The notes under the pieces were generated by a model, which was given only the letters and a program-made list of their open reading frames with translations, made no database searches and had not been told where the DNA came from. Below, one piece after another: positions 1-6,779 of a stretch of 31,333 bases of DNA. This stretch comes from an uncultured Clostridia bacterium (lineage in GTDB: Bacteria > Bacillota > Clostridia > UBA1381). Made by a program: the position numbers and the translations under genes. The stretch's first letter is position 1. Every line of letters starts with the position of its first letter. Location: NCBI GenBank assembly GCA_934462945.1, contig CAKSJF010000024.1:1-31333 (forward strand), given 5' to 3'.

Positions 1-1282
1 CCAGATCCTTAACCTTGGAAGATTCCTCCATTCGGCCCTCGTCCACGTTACTGCAAACAAACCACTGCTCGCCCTTGTTGCCGATGATGCCGAGATATTC
101 GGTTGTTTTTGTGTTGCCGACCCGGATACCGTCGTCATCATAACGGTCGGTGTCGTAATAGGCAAGACGGAAATCCAGTTTACCATCGGTGGAAAGCTTT
201 TTCGCCCAGGAAGATGTGTCCTTTGCAGAAAACTTTGCCGCCGCAATCCGCTTGCTCTGATAGTTCATATACCACACTTTGCCGTTTAATGCCTTGATAT
301 AGTGTACGTTTCCGGCGCTGTCCTTGTATTTTCCGTAATGCGCAATCGAATTTTCCTTGTCGCCGACCGGCAAATCCTTATCACTGATCGACCATTCCTT
401 GCTGGTGTACTTCTCTGCCAGCTCTATATTCTTTCGCCGCATCTCTAAAACCTCCGGATCAGGCTCTTTCGGCGGATTCGTCACCGGAATAATCGCCGTG
501 TTAGCCCGTAACCATTGCTCGGCTTCCTCATAGGTTCCTTGTCCGCGAATAGATGAGGGATTTGCTTTCCATTCATACTCTCCATCATATCCCTCGCAAC
601 CCTGATAATATTCCGATTCCGCGTCTACATTAAATAAAAGCTCTTTGAGATCAAGCGTGCTTTCATCCTCTTGAAAGGAACTAAGCTGGTCTACACGAAT
701 CACCGTTGCGGTCGGCATATTAGGTGTCCAGAATAAAAGGTCATCCCCAATGTCTCCCCATTTCCAAAACTTAATTCTTGCATCTCCCTGATTCATTTCA
801 AAAATCATGCACAATTGCTGATGTCCATATTTTTCACGAACCGATGCATCCGTTGTTTGGTCTATCCGATAATTGGTGTAATATTTTTTGTAAATATCTC
901 CGTTTTCATCTTCTTCATATCGATTGCTTACATAGGGAGAACGAAAAACAAACTTTCCCTTTTCATATGGTGGGTCAGAAGAAACATGTTCCTGTGATGT
1001 TCCGGCTAAGTAAAACGTTCCATCAACCCCATCAAAGCGCAGTGCCAGATTTTTTCCTTTTCCCTTTAGTGCCACATTCAGCTTTCCGTGATCTGAAATC
1101 TCATAAAGCCAAGTATCCTTGTATGTATCATCCAACCTCAATGTAAAACTGCATGAATATCCAACTGAATCCTTGTTAAATTCCTGCACGTATTCTAATG
1201 CTTGTGCTTGCAATGGAACACACATAGTGATGATTGACATGCATAATAAAAGCAAAAAATTCATTTTTTTTAATAATTTCAT
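1..1282 (-). CDS. Secreted protein of unknown function (C-terminus cut by window edge)
   Basis: The frame stays open for 427 codons from the ATG at 1282 to the window edge, so the C-terminus is missing. The N-terminus is a clear signal peptide: MKLLKK, then a hydrophobic stretch (FLLLLCMSIITMCV), with a probable cleavage after AQA near residue 28. The mature part is rich in Asp, Glu, Lys, Tyr and Trp and looks like an extracellular beta-rich protein. It has no transmembrane segment after the signal and no motif I recognise. A segment around residues 330-420 contains paired aromatic and Asp residues such as LAYYDTDRYDDDG. The ribosome binding site AAAAGGAG lies 8 bases before the ATG. A promoter and a roughly 150-base structured leader precede it. 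The gene is divergent from the DUF1599 gene. A C-terminal anchor such as SLH repeats could lie outside the window. Function is unknown. Confidence 0.85.
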   Translation of the reverse strand, partial: MKLLKKMNFLLLLCMSIITMCVPLQAQALEYVQEFNKDSVGYSCSFTLRLDDTYKDTWLYEISDHGKLNVALKGKGKNLALRFDGVDGTFYLAGTSQEHVSSDPPYEKGKFVFRSPYVSNRYEEDENGDIYKKYYTNYRIDQTTDASVREKYGHQQLCMIFEMNQGDARIKFWKWGDIGDDLLFWTPNMPTATVIRVDQLSSFQEDESTLDLKELLFNVDAESEYYQGCEGYDGEYEWKANPSSIRGQGTYEEAEQWLRANTAIIPVTNPPKEPDPEVLEMRRKNIELAEKYTSKEWSISDKDLPVGDKENSIAHYGKYKDSAGNVHYIKALNGKVWYMNYQSKRIAAAKFSAKDTSSWAKKLSTDGKLDFRLAYYDTDRYDDDGIRVGNTKTTEYLGIIGNKGEQWFVCSNVDEGRMEESSKVKDL

Positions 1283-1330
1283 TTTCTGATTCTCCTTTTT
1301 AGTGTCATTTGTATGAAACTGCCCCCGAAA

Positions 1331-1385
1331 GACGAATACAAAGCCTGCTTTGTTCCGTCCGTTCATCCCCCATCGGAATCGCCCC
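1331..1385 (-). promoter_or_regulatory. Structured 5' leader element, class unknown
   Basis: The 5' leader of the secreted protein gene is unusually G-rich for its AT-rich surroundings. It holds a strong hairpin with arms at 1331-1343 and 1348-1359: 12 pairs, one bulged base at 1337 and a four-base loop. A G-rich stretch sits upstream in the RNA (about 1360-1385), and a GGGGG run follows the hairpin. No U-tract follows, so it is not an intrinsic terminator. I compared it from memory with the common riboswitch families (GEMM-I and II, cobalamin, guanidine, fluoride) and found no match. It may be a cis-regulatory RNA or simply a stabilising 5' structure. Confidence 0.4.
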
Positions 1386-1439
1386 TTTCTGCATTTACAT
1401 AATTAAAACATTTGCGCGCAAGAAATATTTCCTGAATTT

Positions 1440-1468
1440 AGCGTATCATATTTTTAATTCCTTGTCAA
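1440..1468 (-). promoter_or_regulatory. Sigma-A promoter of the secreted protein gene
   Basis: A perfect -35 TTGACA (1463-1468) is followed by a 17-base spacer and the -10 TACGCT (1440-1445). TG one base before the -10 gives an extended -10 element. Transcription would begin near 1433, leaving a leader of about 150 bases that contains the structured element. Confidence 0.6.
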
Positions 1469-1591
1469 TATTCTCCTAACAATTTAGCCCAATTGTAACC
1501 AACATGCAATAAACCGGTATTATAAAGCATTTTAGAAATTATTTTGAAACGATTCTGTAACACCGTTTCGCCTTTCTTAAAAACATTTTCC

Positions 1592-1620
1592 TTGCTATTT
1601 TCCATCCGGCATGATATAAT
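1592..1620 (+). promoter_or_regulatory. Sigma-A promoter of the DUF1599 gene
   Basis: TTGCTA (1592-1597), a 17-base spacer ending in TGA, and TATAAT (1615-1620). This is a consensus extended -10 promoter. The start site near 1627 rules out a longer reading that begins upstream at 1544 and supports the ATG at 1652. Confidence 0.8.
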
Positions 1621-1651
1621 AAATAGAGAGAGTAACAAAAGAAAGGATTCT

Positions 1652-2230
1652 ATGATGAAAACCTTAGAGCAAGAATATGATCAGATTATTGAAACCTGCT
1701 TTTCCCTTTTCCGGGACAAGCTTTCGGACTATGGGGCGACGTGGCTGTTTTTCCGGAACAGCTCACTGGTGGATCAGCTTTGGATTAAGGCAAAACGGAT
1801 TGCCGTGTTAGAGGAAAACCACGACGACTGCATGATTCATGAGGGACGCGGAGACGAGTATATCGGCATTATCAACTATTCCATCATTATGCTTTTCCGC
1901 ATTCTTTTCCCGGATCGGCTGCCGAAGCATGAGGATATTTTAAAAACACCGGAGCTGGCAGACGAAATTTCGCTGGAGGACGTTTTTTCGATGTATCATG
2001 AGATTGCGGCAGAGGTAAAAGCGCTTATGCTCAAGAAAAATCACGACTACGGCGACGCATGGCGCGGCATGCAGCAATCCTCCATTACCGATCAGATTAT
2101 TATTAAGCTTTCCCGGATCAAAAAGATTGCCAAGAATAACGGCGCGCTTTTAGTTTCGGAAAATATTGATGCACAGCTTTTCGACATCATTAATTATGCA
2201 GTGTTTGGTCTGATCAAATTATCAGAATAG
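1652..2230 (+). CDS. DUF1599 (nucleotide modification associated domain 1) protein
   Basis: 192 residues from ATG 1652, preceded by AGAAAGGA at a suitable distance. The ATG at 1655 is an almost equivalent alternative. The protein contains two copies of a DUF1599-like unit. The first is around residues 15-75 (RDKLSDYGATWLFFR, then DQLWIKAKRI). The second is around residues 120-190 (KNHDYGDAWRGM, then DQIIIKLSRIKKI and DIINYAVFGLIKL). The repeated DYG-x-x-W and D-Q-x-x-I-K patterns are the family signature. The family is soluble and cytoplasmic and has been predicted to act in nucleotide or nucleic-acid modification, mainly from phage contexts. No biochemical role is firmly established to my knowledge. 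It is a single-gene unit with its own promoter and a terminator that begins inside its last codons. Confidence 0.85.
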   Translation: MMKTLEQEYDQIIETCFSLFRDKLSDYGATWLFFRNSSLVDQLWIKAKRIAVLEENHDDCMIHEGRGDEYIGIINYSIIMLFRILFPDRLPKHEDILKTPELADEISLEDVFSMYHEIAAEVKALMLKKNHDYGDAWRGMQQSSITDQIIIKLSRIKKIAKNNGALLVSENIDAQLFDIINYAVFGLIKLSE

Positions 2231-2276
2231 AAAATCGGAACGGTTTTTTGCCGTTCCGATTTTCTATTCTGTTTTT
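2223..2276. terminator. Bidirectional intrinsic terminator between convergent genes
   Basis: A perfect 21-base inverted repeat (2223-2243 and 2251-2271) with a seven-base loop, T-rich on both sides. Its arms contain the stop codons of both convergent genes. Each gene ends in the same eight bases, CAGAATAG, so the symmetry extends into both coding ends. Confidence 0.9.
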
Positions 2277-2677
2277 GGAAATATTAAAGAATGCATAAAT
2301 CCATCCAGCCGAACCGTCATAATATCGCCGGCAATCGGTTTTCCGCGGTAACAAATCACATTTGCCCGCACCTCATCCTCCACCGGTCTGGGATAGTTTT
2401 TCACAAGATAGGTATAGCGCGTGCAGGTTTTTCCGCAGTACGGCAAGAGATCCAGTCCTGCCTGGTATTGCAGCTCGTTATACTGGCGGTAAACCTCATC
2501 AAATTGCGCCGGCAGGGAAATTTCCTCAATCTCCACTGCCTGCTCCTCCACCTGCCATCCAAATTCCTTTAAAAATTTCCGGTTTTCCTCCTGCGTCCGG
2601 TCTGCGCCAAACACATATGCCGCCGCCAGTACCAGAATCAAAAATACTGCAATCAGATATAACACCATCTTTTTCAT
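2264..2677 (-). CDS. DUF4830 domain-containing membrane-anchored or exported protein
   Basis: 137 residues. An N-terminal hydrophobic helix (residues 5-24, MVLYLIAVFLILVLAAAYVF) acts as signal or anchor. The rest matches my memory of the DUF4830 family: FLKEFGWQVEEQAVE, then FDEVYRQYNELQ, then a Cys-containing GLDLLPYCGKTCTRYTYLV region and a C-terminal LDGFMHSL. The family is found in Clostridia and has no assigned function. The ATG is preceded by GAGAGCGGGGC, an acceptable ribosome binding site. It lies 65 bases downstream of spoIVB on the same strand, with no evident terminator between, so co-transcription is likely. That suggests, but does not show, a link to sporulation. Its stop codon lies in the shared bidirectional terminator. 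Confidence 0.8.
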   Translation of the reverse strand: MKKMVLYLIAVFLILVLAAAYVFGADRTQEENRKFLKEFGWQVEEQAVEIEEISLPAQFDEVYRQYNELQYQAGLDLLPYCGKTCTRYTYLVKNYPRPVEDEVRANVICYRGKPIAGDIMTVRLDGFMHSLIFPKTE

Positions 2678-2742
2678 GCCCCGCTCTCCCGTCCTGAAAT
2701 TGTTCTATACTATATATACTCCGGGATTCGGAAAACATGATT

Positions 2743-3999
2743 TTATTCCTGTGATTTTGAAAGCATCGTCTCGGCAAAAATGCCGTACCCCTTAGTCGGA
2801 TCGTTTACAAACACGTGTGTTACCGCTCCGATCAGCATATGATTTTGCAAGATCGGTGCACCGCTCATTCCCTGCACAATGCCGCCGGTTTTCTCTAAAA
2901 GCTCCGGATCGGTAATCTGCAAAACCAGCCCTTTGTTATCCACCTTTCCGTCCTTTGATACACGCAGGATTTGCGCCTGATAATACCGCGCGCCGTTTCC
3001 GTCAATATTCGCCAGAACCTCTGCCGCGCCCTCCCGAATCTGATACCGGGTAGCAACCTCCACCGCCTCCGGGAAGGAGAAGCCGGACGGGTCTGCAAAT
3101 GTGCCATAGATTCCTAATTCAGAATTACGCGAAATCGTTCCTAAATAACGGTCGGAAAATGTGCCGATAATTTCTCCCGGCGTGCCGCTCTCACCCTTAT
3201 GAATTGAGAGTACCCGGCAGGTTAGAATATTTCCCTTGCGAATCGGCATAATTTTTCCGGTGTCCGCGTCGGTGATGGCATGTCCGAGCGCGGCAAAGCT
3301 TTGGGTTTCCGGATTATAAAAAGTGAGCGTGCCGATTCCGGCAGCAGAATCGCGCACCCAGATTCCCAGCTTATAGCGGTGATCCTCTGCGGACTGCACC
3401 GGTGTGACCGGGATGGTGAAAATTTCTTCTCCGCGCTTGACGGTCAGATTCAATTCCGATCTGATTTCATTTAAACGCTTGGTAAATTCCTCTCCGGTTC
3501 GCACCGAGGTGTCATTAATACCTAAAATCTGGTCGCCCTTTCGTACTCCGGCTGTTTTTGCCGGTGTGCAGACGCTCCCATCCTCTGCCTTTACATCTGA
3601 AATCCGCACCACAATCAGTCCGTCGGTATACATTTTCACCCCGATCGGCTCACCGCACGGAACGACATAATTTTTCGGTGTAACCGTCACCTGCACCGTT
3701 TTTAAGGGAATTTTTAGAAACCGAACCGTCACGCTGTATCTTCCCTGACTCTGGGTGTTCAGGCTCAAACCGCCGGAAACCTCACGGCTGAATGTCTCTC
3801 CTCCAGCCGCCGTCTCCTGCGCCGGGATTCGCTCCTCAGCAGAACAAAATTTCCCGACTTTTAATGTATACTCTGATTCCTCGGAGAGAATAATTTGAGA
3901 GGGAACAGAGAAATATATATTTAGTATGAAAAGAACAGGAAGCGCAGCCATGGCAGTAATCATGATTTTGCGCCAAAAATTTTTTTTAATTCTTTCCAT
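2743..3999 (-). CDS. spoIVB: SpoIVB, sporulation signalling serine peptidase (family S55)
   Basis: 418 residues from ATG 3999. SpoIVB is made in the forespore, crosses into the intermembrane space and triggers activation of pro-sigma-K in the mother cell. Layout: a transmembrane anchor at about residues 11-30; a PDZ domain around 110-200 (KTAGVRKGDQILGIN); then the S55 peptidase domain. The catalytic residues are visible: His240 in FAALGHAITD, Asp364 in QITDPELL and Ser379 in GIVQGMSGAPI. The Asp-Ser spacing of 15 equals that in Bacillus subtilis. The family tail THVFVNDPTKGYGIF is intact. A GTG at 4029 could extend the frame, but it lies at the predicted transcription start, whereas ATG 3999 has GAGGTGAGG just upstream. 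The protein appears complete and active. Confidence 0.96.
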   Translation of the reverse strand: MERIKKNFWRKIMITAMAALPVLFILNIYFSVPSQIILSEESEYTLKVGKFCSAEERIPAQETAAGGETFSREVSGGLSLNTQSQGRYSVTVRFLKIPLKTVQVTVTPKNYVVPCGEPIGVKMYTDGLIVVRISDVKAEDGSVCTPAKTAGVRKGDQILGINDTSVRTGEEFTKRLNEIRSELNLTVKRGEEIFTIPVTPVQSAEDHRYKLGIWVRDSAAGIGTLTFYNPETQSFAALGHAITDADTGKIMPIRKGNILTCRVLSIHKGESGTPGEIIGTFSDRYLGTISRNSELGIYGTFADPSGFSFPEAVEVATRYQIREGAAEVLANIDGNGARYYQAQILRVSKDGKVDNKGLVLQITDPELLEKTGGIVQGMSGAPILQNHMLIGAVTHVFVNDPTKGYGIFAETMLSKSQE

Positions 4000-4032
4000 C
4001 TTCCTCACCTCGATTTTAAAATTTGACACTAT

Positions 4033-4062
4033 TAAATTAACCGCGCCGCCCGGTTTCTATAC
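4033..4062 (-). promoter_or_regulatory. Forespore (sigma-F/sigma-G type) promoter of spoIVB
   Basis: On the minus strand GTATA (4058-4062) is followed by a 15-base spacer and GGTTAATTTA (4033-4042). This fits the sigma-F pattern GYATA-N15-GGNNANAHTR with one mismatch, and sigma-G recognises related sites. No sigma-A promoter with both boxes is present. The predicted start near 4026 leaves a short leader ending in the ribosome binding site before ATG 3999. Forespore expression of spoIVB is established in Bacillus. Confidence 0.55.
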
Positions 4063-4109
4063 TGTCAAACTAAATCTAAAATTGGTGAAAATAAGAAAAA
4101 GGAGATGTC

Positions 4110-4143
4110 AAAAAAGGCACAGAGCGTTCTGCACTCTTTTTTT
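4110..4143 (-). terminator. Intrinsic terminator at the end of polysaccharide block 2
   Basis: In the minus-strand RNA, an A-run pairs with the terminal U-run around a GUGCAGA/UCUGUGC stem with two G-U pairs and an ACGC loop, giving 14 pairs with one bulge. It follows the deacetylase-like gene and precedes the spoIVB promoter, so it insulates the two units. Confidence 0.8.
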
Positions 4144-4156
4144 ACATCCCCTATGG

Positions 4157-5098
4157 TTATACGTTATCTCTTAGTCTTCGCACAACTCTCTCTGCCATCC
4201 ATCTTGCATCTAAGAGCGTGCTTTGCATGCCGGAAATTATTTCCTTTTTGTGCTTTCTCTCCAGCATCCAATCCAGAATTTCCGATGCCGGTGCGAACCA
4301 TCCATCCTTTGAGGCTAAATATTCAATTGCAGCTTGGACATCCTTTCTCAAATTGCCGTTCTGATCAGTAAAACCATAACCGAAATGCGTATAAACAATC
4401 GCACAGCCTCCCTCCCGGACAAGCTTATCAATATTTTTTCGAGAAAGAAGCTTCACAAACAGATCTGCCGTCATACCGTCACTGGAGCTAAACCAATAAT
4501 TGGAATATTTTTCTTTTGACCGCTCCCGGTATGGTGTGTACGGATCACATTTTAATAAGTTCAATTCCCCGAACACGCGGTTTCGGATATATTTCACATG
4601 CTTTTTGCAGTCCTCGCCCCAAAAAGCAGGCGAGCCGGGGAGATCTCCCTGCGACTGTACATACATACCCTGTTTTTTCTTATAAAAATCATATGCCCTT
4701 GCCAACACCGGCGAAAAGCGTTTTCCGCACCAGTAAATATTGCTGGGATTGTCTCCGTGGTTGATATGCATTTTGGGGTAGCTGCCGAAAAGCTGTCGGA
4801 ACTCCTCTAATGCATTCCGGATTTCTTCCCCGGTAAAAACACCCGAACCAATATCGTGAAACGCGATTTCAAATCCCTGACGCTGTAATTGGAGAACGTA
4901 ATCCCGGTAAGCAGCATGCTCCATGCTGTCACCCGGAAAATAGTCCCGCGGCGGTTTCATCCAGACCGTTTTTGTGGTGATGATTCCGTTTTTGTATAAA
5001 CAGTCATATACCGGCTGAATGGTTTCCACTGACGCGCCGTCAGTATCGTCAACGATTGTAAATGCAAATTTTTTGTTATCTTTCCATTGATATTTCAC
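4157..5098 (-). CDS. Polysaccharide deacetylase-like protein
   Basis: 313 residues from a GTG at 5098 that overlaps the previous stop as GTGA. AGAGG upstream supports this start, although the frame is open further. There is no signal peptide. The protein has the look of the glycoside hydrolase/deacetylase barrel fold: an Asp-rich first strand (FAFTIVDDTDG, residues 11-21), FEIAFHDIGSG near 76-86 and a His-bearing MHINHGDNPSN near 110-120. A late strand, AIVYTHFGYGF, also carries His. These Asp and His residues resemble the metal ligands of NodB-type deacetylases, but the classical spacing is not obvious, so the reaction is not assured. It is the last gene of the polysaccharide locus and is translationally coupled to the metallophosphoesterase. 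Deacetylation or trimming of the polysaccharide made here is a reasonable guess. It could also be a catalytically changed relative. Confidence 0.7.
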   Translation of the reverse strand: MKYQWKDNKKFAFTIVDDTDGASVETIQPVYDCLYKNGIITTKTVWMKPPRDYFPGDSMEHAAYRDYVLQLQRQGFEIAFHDIGSGVFTGEEIRNALEEFRQLFGSYPKMHINHGDNPSNIYWCGKRFSPVLARAYDFYKKKQGMYVQSQGDLPGSPAFWGEDCKKHVKYIRNRVFGELNLLKCDPYTPYRERSKEKYSNYWFSSSDGMTADLFVKLLSRKNIDKLVREGGCAIVYTHFGYGFTDQNGNLRKDVQAAIEYLASKDGWFAPASEILDWMLERKHKKEIISGMQSTLLDARWMAERVVRRLRDNV

Positions 5099-5952
5099 TT
5101 GTCTGTCCTCTTTAACACCACGCTCACAACCTCCGGCGGATTGAACAGCCGAACCCCGTCTGAAACGGTGCATCCAGCGCTAATCACTAACTGATGTCCG
5201 TTTTCAGAATACTGCCCTTTGGAATACCGATCGGTAAACACATGCTTTTTCAGGATATAACTTCGAAACGGTTCAAGTCCGATTTCTCCGCCATGCAGAT
5301 GTCCGCCCAAAACCAGGTCAAACGGATATTCCGACACCCGGTCAAAATACTGTGCCCGGTGCAGCAGTAAAACGGCAAAGACATTCGGATCAATTTCCCG
5401 GCTGATACTATCGAAAAACGGCTGCGCATTGTTCCAAAACGCGTCTCCCTCATCCGAATGGATGGAATCTGCATAGCCAAGCAAATTCAGCTTTGCCGTC
5501 CCCCGTTTGAGTGTTCTTAATTCATTATTCAGAAAAATCACACCGCTGTCCTGCAATTTCTGCCAGATCGGCGGAGTGTCCGTCCCGTGATAGGTAGCGT
5601 TATAATATTCATGATTTCCATAGGCATAATAGACCGGCGCAATATGCAGAAGCTTTCCCACCAATTCAATCGTGTTGGTATAGTCCGTTGTATCCATGCT
5701 TACAAGATCGCCGGCAATGCAAATAATATCCGGAGACGCATTCCGCACACAGGAAAGCACCTCCTCACCATTTTCTCCGTTATGAAAATCGGTAATCAGA
5801 GCAATTTTAAAGCCATCAAACTCCGGCGGAACACGTTTTGACTCCACTGTGTAGGACGTATTGACCACATGCCGGTCGGAAACAACCTGCCATAGAACAA
5901 TCCCGACTGCAAGCAGTAAAAGCAATCCGGCAGCAATTTTTTTAATTTTCAC
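5095..5952 (-). CDS. Membrane-anchored metallophosphoesterase (YkuE/YaeI-like)
   Basis: 285 residues starting at a GTG that overlaps the previous stop as GTGA. An N-terminal hydrophobic helix (residues 5-23) anchors it, with the catalytic domain probably outside. All calcineurin-like metal motifs are present: D55 and H57 in ITDFHNG, D82 in AGDLVSMD, N113 and H114 in YGNHEYY, H198 in LLLHRAQ and the pair H218/H220 in GGHLHGGEI. Known relatives remove phosphate or pyrophosphate from lipid-linked or nucleotide-sugar substrates. Placed among glycosyltransferases, it may act on undecaprenyl-linked or phospho-sugar intermediates, but the substrate cannot be read from the sequence. The AAGGAT before the GTG serves as ribosome binding site. 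Confidence 0.88.
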   Translation of the reverse strand: MKIKKIAAGLLLLLAVGIVLWQVVSDRHVVNTSYTVESKRVPPEFDGFKIALITDFHNGENGEEVLSCVRNASPDIICIAGDLVSMDTTDYTNTIELVGKLLHIAPVYYAYGNHEYYNATYHGTDTPPIWQKLQDSGVIFLNNELRTLKRGTAKLNLLGYADSIHSDEGDAFWNNAQPFFDSISREIDPNVFAVLLLHRAQYFDRVSEYPFDLVLGGHLHGGEIGLEPFRSYILKKHVFTDRYSKGQYSENGHQLVISAGCTVSDGVRLFNPPEVVSVVLKRTDK

Positions 5953-6779
5953 GATTGCACATCCTTTGTTTTTTGCAGCATCCGTCCTACCTTATCCAGC
6001 GTGACACGCACAGGACGAAAATAAACTGCCGCATAATTCTTCAGCGTATTCATACCCCAGCCCCGGAGCTTTGAAGCTGTTTCCCGGGCAAAGGCAAAAT
6101 TATCGCGGTATTTTTGAAAAACCGAAATGCCGCTCCCGGTAATTCCCTCCCCGGACTGCGTATATTCATATAAAATATCAGAAAGAAATTCTGCACTTTT
6201 TGCATTAGTGAATGCCGCAAGCGAAAAGAACGCGTCCTCGGCGGTTTTCAGATCGGTGCAGAAACGGATTTTCTGCACCGCGCTTTTCCGGAACATGGAC
6301 ATGCACACGCTGTTTAAATAAATCCCTTTCCAGAACATTGGGTAAACCCTGTCTGGAAAATCCCTCTTTTCTGCAAAAAAATCTTCTCCGATCTGACGCT
6401 CCGGCACAAATGTTCTGCCGTCCGGATAGACATATTCATAGCGAAAATGTACAATATCCGCATCATGCATCTGCTGCGCCTCCACCAACCGCCGGATGGC
6501 ATTTTCTCTAAAAAAATCGTCTGAATCCAGAAACAGTAAAAATTCACCCTCCGCATGCGCAAGCCCGGCATTGCGCGCACCTGCCACACCGGAATTGGGA
6601 ATGCTGATCACCTTGATCTTTTCCCCGTAGGCATTCAGTTTACTAAGCGTCCGATCGGATGAACCGTCATTGACGGCAATAACTTCAAGCTCCGCTCCGT
6701 GCTGACAAAGAAGTGAATCGATACACCGCTCAATCGTTTTTTCACAGTTATATGCCGGAATGATGACTGATATTTTCAT
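5949..6779 (-). CDS. Glycosyltransferase family 2
   Basis: 276 residues from ATG 6779, which has GGAG six bases upstream. An ATG 12 bases earlier has a weaker site. The GT-A fold is clear at the N-terminus: KISVIIPAYN, then EVIAVNDGSSD (nucleotide-sugar binding, Asp38) and FLFLDSDD (residues 83-88, the DxD metal site). The C-terminal half is alpha-helical with basic residues and no transmembrane segment, so it is probably a peripheral enzyme at the inner face of the membrane. It adds a sugar to the lipid-linked repeat unit; donor and linkage are unknown. Its start overlaps the end of the priming transferase gene by 32 bases, and its stop overlaps the next start as GTGA. Confidence 0.93.
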   Translation of the reverse strand: MKISVIIPAYNCEKTIERCIDSLLCQHGAELEVIAVNDGSSDRTLSKLNAYGEKIKVISIPNSGVAGARNAGLAHAEGEFLLFLDSDDFFRENAIRRLVEAQQMHDADIVHFRYEYVYPDGRTFVPERQIGEDFFAEKRDFPDRVYPMFWKGIYLNSVCMSMFRKSAVQKIRFCTDLKTAEDAFFSLAAFTNAKSAEFLSDILYEYTQSGEGITGSGISVFQKYRDNFAFARETASKLRGWGMNTLKNYAAVYFRPVRVTLDKVGRMLQKTKDVQS

